Assembly: GCA_035293985.1 (NCBI GenBank) | Contig: DATGLS010000017.1 | Span: 1 to 64,000 of the forward strand | DNA: 64,000 nucleotides | Origin: JAVDCA01 sp035293985 | GTDB taxonomy: Bacteria; Pseudomonadota; Alphaproteobacteria; Rhizobiales; Xanthobacteraceae | Reading direction: 5' to 3' | Part shown: positions 8,226-16,368 of the stretch, one piece after another | Numbering within the stretch: the stretch's first letter is position 1 | Layout: the number at the start of each line of letters is the position of its first letter | Notes under the pieces: generated by a model | The model's database searches: none | Told to the model about the DNA's origin: nothing | Seen by the model: only the letters and a program-made list of their open reading frames with translations | Position numbers and translations under genes: made by a program

Positions 8226-9212
8226 TCACTCGCCCTTGATGCCGAGCGTGGTCACGATGGTACCGAGGCGCTTGATCTCCGCGTCGATGTAGGCGGCAAA
8301 TTCCTGCGGCGTATCGGTGGCAGGCTCGGCGCCCTGGTCGATCATCTGCTTGACGACCTCCGGCGTGCGCACGGCGCGCACGAAGGCGGCATTGAGCTTG
8401 GCGATCACCGGCGCGGGCGTGCCGGCCGGCGCCACCAGGCCGAACCAGGTTTCCATCTCGAAGTCCGGATATCCGGCTTCCGCCATGGTGATGATCTGCG
8501 GCAGCGCGGTCAGGCGCTTGCGGGACGTGACCGCCAGCACGCGCACCTTGCCGGACAGAACGTGCGGCAGCACCGACGCATATGAGACGAAGAGGAAGTC
8601 GATGCGGCCGGTCGCGACGTCGAGCGCCGCGGGACCTGCGCCACGATAGGGCACGTGCACCATTGGCACGCCGACCTGGCGCGCGAACATCGCCCCGAGC
8701 AGATGGCCGCTGCTGCCGTTGCCCTGTGACCCGTAGCTCAGGCCGCCGGGCTTGGCCTTGGCGTAGGCGGCGAGATCGGCGACCGATTTCGCCGGACTGT
8801 TGGCCGGCACGACCAGCAGGGAGGGGAAGCTCCACATCAGCGTGATCGGCGCGAAATCCTTGACGGGATCGTAAGGCAGCGACGGAAAGAGCGCCACGTT
8901 GGCCGCATTCGCCCCGGAATTCGCCTGGAACAAGGTGTGGCCGTCCGGCAGCGCGCGTTTGACCGCCACGGCCGCCACCGTGCCGCCGCCGCCGGGCCGG
9001 GACTCGACGATCACATTTTGCCCGGTGTCCTCAGTGACCCGCTTGGCGACCAGCCGCTGGAACGTGTCCGAGCTTGCACCCGGCGTGAACGGAATGACCA
9101 CTGTGATCGGCCGGTTGTCGAGCAGCTCGGCGCCGGCATTGCCTAGCGCGAACGCCAGCGCCGCGATCGCGGCGGCCGCGATGACGAGGATTCTCGAAAG
9201 GTGTCGCTGCAT
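8226..9212 (-). CDS. TTT transporter substrate-binding protein (Bug family)
   Basis: The 328-residue protein has a signal peptide (hydrophobic AAAAIAALAFALGNAGA) followed by the Bug core: ITVVIPFTPGASSDTFQRLVA, IVESRPGGGGTVAA, DPVKDFAPIT, VPYRGAGPAALDVATG and a closing LGTIVTTLGIK. It would capture a carboxylate in the periplasm. It starts four bases after the stop of another Bug gene, which suggests duplication and co-transcription. It is the last gene of a long - strand set running down from 16.2 kb. No TctA/B partner is present. Confidence 0.9.
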   Translation of the reverse strand: MQRHLSRILVIAAAAIAALAFALGNAGAELLDNRPITVVIPFTPGASSDTFQRLVAKRVTEDTGQNVIVESRPGGGGTVAAVAVKRALPDGHTLFQANSGANAANVALFPSLPYDPVKDFAPITLMWSFPSLLVVPANSPAKSVADLAAYAKAKPGGLSYGSQGNGSSGHLLGAMFARQVGVPMVHVPYRGAGPAALDVATGRIDFLFVSYASVLPHVLSGKVRVLAVTSRKRLTALPQIITMAEAGYPDFEMETWFGLVAPAGTPAPVIAKLNAAFVRAVRTPEVVKQMIDQGAEPATDTPQEFAAYIDAEIKRLGTIVTTLGIKGE

Positions 9213-9216
9213 GGCG

Positions 9217-10191
9217 TCAATCCAGCCGGATGCCCGCGTCGTCGGCGACCCTGGTCCACAGCGCGATCTGCCGGGCGACGAGATCGCGCATCTCGGCGGG
9301 CGTGGTGCTGCGCACCTCGGCGCCGAAGCCTTCCAGACGCGCGCGCACTTCGGGCACCTTGATCGCGCGCTCGATCTCGGCGTGCAGCCGCGCGATGACC
9401 GGTTGCGGCGCTTTCGCCGGCGCCGCCAAGCCCGACCACGAGATCACCTCGAAATCCGTGAGACCGGATTCGGCGAGCGTCGGGATGTCTGGGAAATCCT
9501 TCCACCGCGTCTTGCCGGTGACGCCGATGCCGCGCAGCGCGCCGGAGCGGAGATGCGGCAAGGCCGCCGTGCTGGTGGCGATCATCAAGTCCACCTCGCC
9601 GCCAAGCGTGCCGGTGAGCGCCGGCGCCTCGCCGCGATAGGGCACGTCGAGGAATTTCACCTTGGCGAGGCGCGCGATCAGCTCGGTCGTCATGTGCGAG
9701 ATCGAGCCATTGCCGGCCGTGCCCGAGGTCACGCCGCCGGGTCTTTCGCGCGCTGCCGAGATCAGATCCGCAAAGGTCTTGAAGCTCGAGTCTTTGCGCA
9801 CGCACAGGACGAATGGATAGAAGCTGACCGTGGAGATCCAGGCAAAGCTGTTCAGCGGATCGTATTTGAGGTTGTGATAGACGGCGGCGACCGCCGGATG
9901 CAGGCCGGCCACGAGCAGGAGCGTGTAGCCGTCCGGCGCGGCGCCCGCGACCGCCTCGGCGGCGAGATTTCCGGCGATGCCGGGCTTGGTCTCGACGATG
10001 ATGGTCTGGCCGATATGCTTCGCCATCTCCTGCGCCATCAGGCGCGCCACCACGTCGACATTGCCGCCGGGCGGGAAGCCATGCACCAGCTTGATCACGC
10101 GGTTGGGATAGTCGGTGGCCGCCTGCGCCCGCGCCGCATGCGGCCACGCGACCGCGGCCCCGAGCAGTCCGATGAAGTCCCGACGCCTCAT
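9217..10191 (-). CDS. TTT transporter substrate-binding protein (Bug family)
   Basis: The 324-residue protein has an N-terminus MRRRDFIGLLGAAVAWPHAARAQA that looks like a twin-arginine (Tat) signal, RRRDFIG followed by a hydrophobic stretch. The Bug core follows: VIKLVHGFPPGGNVDVVARL, IVETKPGIAGNLAAE, VPYRGEAPALTGTLGGEVD and SGLAAPAKAPQPVIARL. It is directly upstream of a second Bug gene. A Tat signal instead of a Sec signal is a difference from its neighbour. Confidence 0.9.
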   Translation of the reverse strand: MRRRDFIGLLGAAVAWPHAARAQAATDYPNRVIKLVHGFPPGGNVDVVARLMAQEMAKHIGQTIIVETKPGIAGNLAAEAVAGAAPDGYTLLLVAGLHPAVAAVYHNLKYDPLNSFAWISTVSFYPFVLCVRKDSSFKTFADLISAARERPGGVTSGTAGNGSISHMTTELIARLAKVKFLDVPYRGEAPALTGTLGGEVDLMIATSTAALPHLRSGALRGIGVTGKTRWKDFPDIPTLAESGLTDFEVISWSGLAAPAKAPQPVIARLHAEIERAIKVPEVRARLEGFGAEVRSTTPAEMRDLVARQIALWTRVADDAGIRLD

Positions 10192-10214
10192 GCGGTGCCC
10201 TCGCGCCTCAGCAC

Positions 10215-10289
10215 GTCATTGCGAGCGAGCCGAAGCAATCTCGATGCGCAAGTGTATGCCCGAGATTGCTTCGCCTCGCTCGCAATGAC
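10215..10289. repeat. Intergenic palindromic repeat, family A copy 2
   Basis: It begins with GTCATTGCGAGCGAGCCGAA and ends with the inverted counterpart TCGCTCGCAATGAC. Internal arms AGCAATCTCG and CGAGATTGCT complete the palindrome. It occupies the gap between the CoxG-like gene and the Bug gene. Confidence 0.8.
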
Positions 10290-10301
10290 AAGGGCGCCGG
10301 G

Positions 10302-10973
10302 CTAGGTCGGCCGCCGGCCAAAAAGCCGCATGATCGCGTCCCAAATCACCCGCGCGATCAGCGAGAAGCCGGAGATCGGCCGCGCGGCCGGCGGCAATGG
10401 CTGCTGCGGTGCCGGTTGCGGCGTGGTTGTTGGCGCGCCTTGCGGCGGGGCTGATGAGGGCGGCGATGTGGACGGCGCAGCCGCTGGCGCCGCCGCGGCG
10501 GCGGGCGCGGGTGCGGGCGTCGACGTCGCGAGCTGCTTTTTCAGGTTCTCGGCGAACTGCTTCATCAATTGTGCCGCGGTCGCCTGTATCATGCCGACGC
10601 CGCGGCCGTACTGCGCGACGGCGCCCGACAGCGTGAGGTCGGTGTGCACCAGCACCTTGGAGCCCGCGGCGGTCGGCTCGAGCCGGAACGAGGCCGCCGC
10701 ATTGGCGCCGCCGCGCCCCTTGGCGTCGGTGCCCTGCGCCTTCACGCGCGCCGTGTGGTTCACATCGTCGATCTCCTCGAACTTGACGAGGCCGGCGAAC
10801 GTCAGTGCCACCGGCCCGAGGCGCACGGCGATGTTGCCCTTGTAGGTCGTCCTGTCGACCACCTCGGTCAATTGCGCGCCCGGCATGCACGGCGCGATGC
10901 GCTGGATGTCCATCAGCACGGGCCAGGCCTGCGCCGGCGGCAGCGGCACCTCGAAGGTGTTGTCGAATTCCAT
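10302..10973 (-). CDS. CoxG-like protein (SRPBCC domain, membrane-tethered)
   Basis: Residues 1-150 match carbon monoxide dehydrogenase subunit G: EFDNTFEVPLPPAQAWPVLM, the APCMPGAQLTEV motif and GRGVGMIQATAAQLMKQFAE. A proline/alanine-rich linker of about 40 residues follows, then a hydrophobic C-terminal tail (GFSLIARVIWDAIMRLFGRR). In carboxydotrophs CoxG anchors the hydroxylase to the membrane. It lies directly downstream of the large subunit gene at 11079 and so probably serves that enzyme. Confidence 0.85.
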   Translation of the reverse strand: MEFDNTFEVPLPPAQAWPVLMDIQRIAPCMPGAQLTEVVDRTTYKGNIAVRLGPVALTFAGLVKFEEIDDVNHTARVKAQGTDAKGRGGANAAASFRLEPTAAGSKVLVHTDLTLSGAVAQYGRGVGMIQATAAQLMKQFAENLKKQLATSTPAPAPAAAAAPAAAPSTSPPSSAPPQGAPTTTPQPAPQQPLPPAARPISGFSLIARVIWDAIMRLFGRRPT

Positions 10974-10988
10974 GTTCCACGCCTACGT

Positions 10989-11084
10989 CGTAGGGTGGGC
11001 AAAGGCGCGCAGCGCCGTGCCCACGCGGGTTATACAGCGGCGCATGTCATTTGGTGGGCACGCTTCGCTTCGGCCACCCTACGG
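10989..11084. repeat. Intergenic palindromic repeat, family D copy 1
   Basis: It starts with CGTAGGGTGGGCAAAGGCGC and ends with the inverted GGCCACCCTACG. Its right edge overlaps the end of the coxL-like gene at 11079 and supplies that gene's TAG stop codon. Related copies are at 30840, 53298 and 54671. Confidence 0.75.
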
Positions 11085-13406
11085 CGTCCGGCTTTTTGCG
11101 ATCAACTCCAAAATCCTTTGCGGCGGCAGCGGCGTCTGCGTGATGCGCACACCGAAGGGCGAGAGCGCATCCTCGATCGCGCCCATCACGGCCGCGGCGG
11201 CCGGGATCGTTCCGACCTCGCCCGCGCCTTTGGCGCCGAGCGGATTGAGCGGCGACGGTGTCTGTCTGAACAGCGTGTCGATCGCCGGCACCTCGGTCGC
11301 GCCCGGCAGCAGGTACTCGGCGAAGGTGGTCGTCATCGGCTGGCCGCCGGCATCGTAGACCATGCATTCGAGCAGCGCATTGCCGAGACCGTGCGCGACG
11401 CCGCCCTCGACCTGGCCGGTCACCAGCATGGGATTGATCAACGTGCCGGAGTCCTGGATGGCGCAATAGCGCAGGATGCGCACCCCGCCGGTCTCGATAT
11501 CGACCTCGACCTCGGCCACATGGCAGGCATTCGCATATGCAAGAGCATCGAGCCGATGATTGACGCTCGCGTCGAGGCCCGGATCGAGGCCGTCGGGAAA
11601 ACCATAGCCGGGCGCGCCCTGCAGCACGCGCGACAGCTCGCCGAGCCCGACCGCGAGCTTGGACGCGCCGACGACCCGCACGGCCCCATCGACCACCTCG
11701 AGGTCATGCTCTCCGGCCTCGAGCAGGTGGCTCGCGAGCTTCTTCGCCTTGTCGCGCACCGCGCGCGCCGCGAGCAGCACCGAGGAGCCGGCCGTGACGG
11801 TCTGCCGGCTGGCAAAGCCGCCGAGCCCGACCGCGACCGTCGCGGTATCGCCTGCGACCACGCGGACATCGGCGGCTTTGACGCCGAGCTCCTGGGCGCA
11901 GATTTGCGCCAGCGCGGTCTTGAGCCCCTGCCCCATTGCGGCGGCGCCGGTGAAGACCGACACGCGTCCGGACGGCGCTATGCGCACGATGCCGGACTCG
12001 AACGGGCCGCGGCCGGTGCCCTTGAGCGCATGCGCCAGTCCGATGCCGATGTGGCGCCCTTGCGCGCGCGCCGTGCGCTGGCGCCGGGGGAAATCGTCCC
12101 ACGCGGCCGCCGTGAGCACCTCGGCCTGACACGCGGGATAGTCGCCGCTGTCGTACAAAATGGCGGCGCCCGAGCGTTCCTTGAGCGGCAGCGAATAGGG
12201 CATTTTGTCGGCCGGGATGAGATTGCGCCGGCGCAGCTCGGCGCGATCGATCCCGACCTCGCGCGCGACCGCGTCGAGCAGCCGCTCCATCGCGAACGAG
12301 GCCTGGGGATAACCCGCGCCGCGCACCGACGACACCGGCGTCTTGTTGGTCGCCGCGACCGCGATGTCCATGTGCAGCGCCGGCACCACATAGGGGCCGG
12401 TCAGCGCCTTCGCCGAGTTGTAGGGCTGGTTGACGTCCTGCAGCGCATAGGCGCCCTGATCGTGCAGCAGGCGGCCGCGGATGCCGAGGATTTTCGCGTC
12501 CGCGTCGAGCGCGATCTCCAGCGACCAGTACTGGTCGCGCTCCTGCGCCGCGTTGGTGAAATGCTCGCGCCGGTCCTCGATCCATTTGATCGAGCGGCCG
12601 GTGAGCCGCGCCGCCGCGACGATCGCGACGTCCTCCGAATAGACGCAGAGCTTCGGGCCGAAGCCGCCGCCGACGTCGGGGGTGGCGACGCGCAGGCGGA
12701 TGTCGTCGAGGCGGACGCAGGCGTTGAGCGAGTTGAGCAGGTCGTGCGCCTTCTGGGTCGAGGCCCAGGCGGTGACGGCGTCATCGGTGCCGTGGTGCTC
12801 GGCGACGATGCCGCGGCCTTCGATCGGATGGCCGGCGCCGCGGTGCTGCCACAGCTCGGTGCGGACGATGTGCTCGGGTGACGCGAAGGCCGCCGTGACG
12901 TCGCCGTAGCTTACCTTGAATGAGGCGATGTTGTTGGAGGCGAGCTCGCGCCGCACCGGCGGCGCACCCGGTCGCAGCGCCTCGCGGCAGTCGACCGCGG
13001 CGGGAAGCGCTTCGTAGTCCACCGCGACGGCGGCCGCCGCATCCTCGGCAAGGTAGCGGCTGTCGGCAATGACGAGGACAACGGGCTCGCCGACGTAGGA
13101 GACCTCACGGTCGGCCAGTGCGAACGGCCACAGCGTGTCGGAGAGGTTGCCGGCGTAGGAGCGCCGGATCATGCGCCGCTGCGCCAGCACCGGCGCGAGA
13201 TCGTCGAGGGTGAGCACCGCGTGCACGCCGGGCAGCGACCTTGCAGCATCGGTGGAGATGCCGCGGATCAACGCATGCGGATGCGGGCTGCGCACGAACG
13301 CGGCATGCAGCAGGCCACCGACCGCGAGGTCATCGACGAAGCGCCCGCGCCCGCGCAGCAGCGCATCGTCCTCGATGCGAGGAATGCGCGCGCCGATCAG
13401 AGACAT
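11079..13406 (-). CDS. Molybdenum hydroxylase large subunit (CoxL-related, aldehyde oxidase type)
   Basis: The 775-residue protein has the xanthine dehydrogenase a/b hammerhead (GRGRFVDDL, VRSPHPHALI), the cofactor motif VGGGFGPK and the catalytic glutamate in GAKGAGEVGT near the C-terminus. The active-site loop reads SSVRGAGYPQASF. The AYRCSFR loop of true form I CO dehydrogenase is absent, so an aldehyde or N-heterocycle hydroxylase is more likely. It is followed by a CoxG-like gene. The small and medium subunits are on the opposite strand at 2433-3850. The stop codon comes from a family D repeat. Confidence 0.9.
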   Translation of the reverse strand: MSLIGARIPRIEDDALLRGRGRFVDDLAVGGLLHAAFVRSPHPHALIRGISTDAARSLPGVHAVLTLDDLAPVLAQRRMIRRSYAGNLSDTLWPFALADREVSYVGEPVVLVIADSRYLAEDAAAAVAVDYEALPAAVDCREALRPGAPPVRRELASNNIASFKVSYGDVTAAFASPEHIVRTELWQHRGAGHPIEGRGIVAEHHGTDDAVTAWASTQKAHDLLNSLNACVRLDDIRLRVATPDVGGGFGPKLCVYSEDVAIVAAARLTGRSIKWIEDRREHFTNAAQERDQYWSLEIALDADAKILGIRGRLLHDQGAYALQDVNQPYNSAKALTGPYVVPALHMDIAVAATNKTPVSSVRGAGYPQASFAMERLLDAVAREVGIDRAELRRRNLIPADKMPYSLPLKERSGAAILYDSGDYPACQAEVLTAAAWDDFPRRQRTARAQGRHIGIGLAHALKGTGRGPFESGIVRIAPSGRVSVFTGAAAMGQGLKTALAQICAQELGVKAADVRVVAGDTATVAVGLGGFASRQTVTAGSSVLLAARAVRDKAKKLASHLLEAGEHDLEVVDGAVRVVGASKLAVGLGELSRVLQGAPGYGFPDGLDPGLDASVNHRLDALAYANACHVAEVEVDIETGGVRILRYCAIQDSGTLINPMLVTGQVEGGVAHGLGNALLECMVYDAGGQPMTTTFAEYLLPGATEVPAIDTLFRQTPSPLNPLGAKGAGEVGTIPAAAAVMGAIEDALSPFGVRITQTPLPPQRILELIAKSRTP

Positions 13407-13425
13407 GACTTGCTCGGTGTCGGCG

Positions 13426-13607
13426 CTCCCCTCCCCCCGCGAGCGAAGCGAGTGGCGGGGAGGGGTCGGGGGTGGGGGGCGCCGCTTGCTCCGAACGAAA
13501 TGGATGCGCGCTCATCGCGAAGACCGAGCAGGTGTAGCCCCCCCACCCCTCGCTTCGGCAGCTTCGCTGCCTCGCTCGACCCTCCCCGCCAACGGGCGGG
13601 AGGGTAA
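13426..13607. repeat. Intergenic palindromic repeat, family C copy 1
   Basis: This element of about 180 bp starts with CTCCCCTCCCCCCGCGAGCG and ends with GACCCTCCCCGCCAACGGGC plus GGGAGGGTAA. The middle carries GGGGCGCCGCTTGCTC and GCAGGTGTAGCCCCCCCACC. Similar copies are at 19913 (inverted), 35066 and 62744. It fills almost the whole gap between a Bug gene and the coxL-like gene, leaving little room for an independent coxL promoter. Confidence 0.8.
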
Positions 13608-13632
13608 CCGAGCGGCGAGAGGGTGCGTATCC

Positions 13633-14751
13633 TCACGGTGTCGTCGCCTTCGTGGCTTTTGCCACGATGTCCTTCGGCGTCTTGTAGAGGTCGCCGACCA
13701 GAGTCTCGATGGCGGCGGCGCTCACCGGGTTGACGTCGGCCTGCAGCTTCGCGGCCTCGGCGAGGAAATCCGGGTCCTTCATCGTCTTGTCGAAGGCCTC
13801 GATCAGCGCGCGCTTGCGGTCCTCGGGGATGCCGGGCGGCGCCGCGAACGGGCGGGCCATCTCCTGGCTCGCCAATATGAGGCGCACGATTTGCGTCTGC
13901 TCGGGCGTGTTGACGAGATCCATCACGCTCGGCACGTCGGGGATATCAGGCTCCTTGTGCAGCCCGGCCTGCACCGGGATGTTGACCTTCTTGCCCGCGA
14001 GCCAGTCGCGATGGCGCGTCTTCACGGTCGACCAGGATAGACCGCACATGCCGTCGACCTCGCCCCGTTCCATCGCCAGCGCGACGTCGTTGGTGCCCGG
14101 ATAGCCGGCGACCAGTCTGAGCTTGGCGCCGAACACGTTCTTGAACATCAGCGCGAAGATGTCGGGATCGGCGCCCGCGCCGAGGCCGCCCATGGTGAAG
14201 GGCTTGGTGAGCATGTCGTTCCACGTCTTGATCGGCGAAGATTTCCACGTCATGCACACGTTGACGTCGGTCGAGATCGAGCCGAGCCAGGTGAACTTGG
14301 AGGCGTCGAACGCCGCCTCGTTGAGCAGCGGCGCGACGGCCATGCTGCGCGAGAACGTGCCGATCACGGTGCCGTCCTTGGGGGCCGCGTTGTAGATGTA
14401 GATCGCGGCGCGCAGGCTCCCCGCCCCTTCGCGGTTCTGCGGCACGACCGTCGGTTGGCCCGGAATGTACTTGCCGATGTAGCGTGCAAGCAGCCGGCCA
14501 TAGAGGTCGTAGCCGCCGCCGACGCTATAGCCGATCACGAGAGTGACGGTCTTGCCGCGGTAGAAGTCCTCGACGGTTTCGGCGCGGGCGATTGAATGAG
14601 CGCTCGCGACAAGGAAAGCGACGCCGAGTGCGCACAATCCTATCCACGTCACGCCCCGGCTTGTCCCCGGCATCCACGACTTCGCGGTGCGCGAAGAAAG
14701 ACGTGGATGGCCGGGACAAGCGCGGCCACGACGATGTTGCGAGGACTTCAT
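13633..14751 (-). CDS. TTT transporter substrate-binding protein with repeat-derived N-terminus
   Basis: The mature part (DFYRGKTVTLVIGYSVGGGYDLYGRLLARY, GQPTVVPQNREGAGSLRAA, FTMGGLGAGADPD, closing YKTPKDIV) is a Bug-family receptor and closely parallels the protein at 1277. The hydrophobic signal core is WIGLCALGVAFLVASAHSIARA. The roughly 30 residues before it (GRACPGHPRLSS, TAKSWMPGTS) are encoded by a family B palindromic repeat. The chosen ATG has a GGGGG stretch upstream. A shorter start at 14673 or a GTG at 14652 is also possible. It follows a UbiD-type gene by 17 bp. Confidence 0.8.
   Translation of the reverse strand: MKSSQHRRGRACPGHPRLSSRTAKSWMPGTSRGVTWIGLCALGVAFLVASAHSIARAETVEDFYRGKTVTLVIGYSVGGGYDLYGRLLARYIGKYIPGQPTVVPQNREGAGSLRAAIYIYNAAPKDGTVIGTFSRSMAVAPLLNEAAFDASKFTWLGSISTDVNVCMTWKSSPIKTWNDMLTKPFTMGGLGAGADPDIFALMFKNVFGAKLRLVAGYPGTNDVALAMERGEVDGMCGLSWSTVKTRHRDWLAGKKVNIPVQAGLHKEPDIPDVPSVMDLVNTPEQTQIVRLILASQEMARPFAAPPGIPEDRKRALIEAFDKTMKDPDFLAEAAKLQADVNPVSAAAIETLVGDLYKTPKDIVAKATKATTP
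14650..14733. repeat. Palindromic repeat, family B copy 1, inside a signal-peptide region
   Basis: The arms CACGCCCCGGCTTGTCCCCG and GGCCGGGACAAGCGCGGCC flank the inner arms GCATCCACGAC and AAGACGTGGATGG. It overlaps the 5' end of the Bug gene ending at 13633. Other family B copies lie at 17112, 18242, 26383, 48943, 56746 and 57717. Confidence 0.75.
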
Positions 14752-14768
14752 TCCATTACCCCCGATGA

Positions 14769-16238
14769 TCACATCGGCGGGAAGATATGCGGGAACTTGG
14801 CGCGCAGTCGCCCGCGCAAATCGCCGCTGACGTCGACGACGGTCGGGAAGGTGTTCTTGAGCTTCATCTCGTAGGGGATGCAGGCATCGATCAGGATGCG
14901 ATTGTTGAAGTTGCCGGGAAGAAAGAGAGGATCGCGCTTCGACGCCCACGCCTTCTGGATCAGGTCGACATCGACATTGGGATCGAACCGGGTGCACATC
15001 GCCCATAGCACCTGGTCGAGCTCGCCGGCGTCGATGTCGTCGTCGACTACGACGGTCCACTTGCCGGCGTAGGCGCCGCCCTGGCAGGCCGCGGCGACAT
15101 GCAGCGCCTGGCGGGCGTGGCCCGGATAGCGCTGGCGGATCTGGATGACGGTGAACCGCGTCGCCGGCCCCGCCTCGTGGTTCCACACGCCGAGCACTTC
15201 CGGCACGCCGCAGGCATCGAGTGAGCGCCAGATCTGCGCTGCGCCCGCGATGCCCTTGAGCAGGCCGGTTTCGTCGACCGGCTTGTGCTGCGGCGCGCAA
15301 CACAGGATCGGATCGTTGCGATAGAGGACGGTCTTCACGTTGACGTAGGGACGCTGCTGGGTATCGTCGGAGTAGTAGCCCATCCACTCGCCGAACGGCC
15401 CCTCCGGACGCACCTGGCCCGGCACGGTTTCCCCCTCGATCGCGATCTCGCAATCGGCCGGGATCGGGAAGCCGGTGTAGGGCCCGCGGATGCAGTCGAC
15501 CGGCTCTCCGCGCAGGCCGCCGGCGATATCGAGCTCGCTGATCTCCGGCAGCGGGCTCGAGGCGAGCATGAACAGCAGCGGGTCCTGGCCGCACAGGATC
15601 ACGACCTTCATGGGCTTGCCGCGCTCGAAGTTTTTGTCGCGATGGATGCGGCCGTGCTTGCCCTCGGTGATCTGGCATCCCACCGTTTTGCCGTCATAGA
15701 CTTGGCTGCGGTAGGCGCCGAGATTGAACCAGCCCGAGTCGGGATCCTGCGTTATCACGCAGCAGGCGGTGCCGATGAAGCGCGCGGTGTCCTTCTCGTG
15801 ATGGCGCGGCACCGGGAATTTGAGCACGTCGATCGCGTCGCCTTCGAGCACGTTCTGCAGGATCGGCCCGTCCTTCACGAAACGCGGCGGCAAGAGCTTC
15901 ATGTCCTGCATGCGGCGGTGATAGCGCTGCACGATGTCGACCTTGCGCTCGTATTTCAACGGCAGGCCGAGCGTGAGCGCGACGCGGCGGATCGACGAGA
16001 AGTGACCGTAGAGCGTGCGGAAGCCCTTCGCATAGCCTGGCACCTCGTCGAACAAGATCGCGGGCGCCGTGTTGTTGCTCTTCTCCGTGAGCATCTGCGT
16101 GATCGCGCCCATCTCGGCGTCCCAGTGGGCGCCGTTGACGTGCAAGAGCTCGCCCATCTTCTGCACCTCATCGAGCCAGCCGCGCAGGCCGCGATACGAT
16201 ACGGTGCCTTCGGCAGGAGCGTCGGCGAGCATGGTCAT
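14769..16238 (-). CDS. UbiD-family prFMN-dependent decarboxylase
   Basis: The 489-residue protein has the UbiD layout: GLRGWLDEVQKMGEL near the start, VPGYAKGFRTLYG, VLKFPVPRHHEKDTARFIGT in the first half, and the catalytic-region motif IAIEGETVPGQVRPEGPFGEWMGYYSDD cut here for length at positions near 15370-15450. Such enzymes use prenylated FMN to decarboxylate or carboxylate aromatic or unsaturated acids. No ubiX (flavin prenyltransferase) is in the window. The start is ATG with GGAGG eight bases upstream. It is divergent from a GntR regulator, which probably controls it. Confidence 0.88.
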   Translation of the reverse strand: MTMLADAPAEGTVSYRGLRGWLDEVQKMGELLHVNGAHWDAEMGAITQMLTEKSNNTAPAILFDEVPGYAKGFRTLYGHFSSIRRVALTLGLPLKYERKVDIVQRYHRRMQDMKLLPPRFVKDGPILQNVLEGDAIDVLKFPVPRHHEKDTARFIGTACCVITQDPDSGWFNLGAYRSQVYDGKTVGCQITEGKHGRIHRDKNFERGKPMKVVILCGQDPLLFMLASSPLPEISELDIAGGLRGEPVDCIRGPYTGFPIPADCEIAIEGETVPGQVRPEGPFGEWMGYYSDDTQQRPYVNVKTVLYRNDPILCCAPQHKPVDETGLLKGIAGAAQIWRSLDACGVPEVLGVWNHEAGPATRFTVIQIRQRYPGHARQALHVAAACQGGAYAGKWTVVVDDDIDAGELDQVLWAMCTRFDPNVDVDLIQKAWASKRDPLFLPGNFNNRILIDACIPYEMKLKNTFPTVVDVSGDLRGRLRAKFPHIFPPM

Positions 16239-16328
16239 GGGAGCGTCCTCCGTGAGCGCGGTCGGCGAAATAGAAATTCCCCGGCCACGGAGCGCAAGCC
16301 GCGCGGCCAAAAGCTACTCGGACCAGGA

Positions 16329-16348
16329 TTGTATCCGTTTGTATACAA
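16329..16348. promoter_or_regulatory. Candidate GntR/FCD operator
   Basis: A perfect palindrome TTGTATACAA lies at 16339-16348, with an extra half-site TTGTAT at 16329-16334, ten bases earlier. It stands between the UbiD gene and the divergent GntR regulator. FCD-type GntR proteins bind short palindromes of this kind. The assignment rests on position and symmetry only. Confidence 0.55.
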
Positions 16349-16368
16349 GTGTAAAGGCTTGGGACGAC

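Noticed and set aside
11079..13406. True CO dehydrogenase (CoxL form I)
   Set aside because: The AYRCSFR active-site loop is absent and the matching loop reads SSVRGAGYP. A CoxG neighbour alone does not show CO oxidation.
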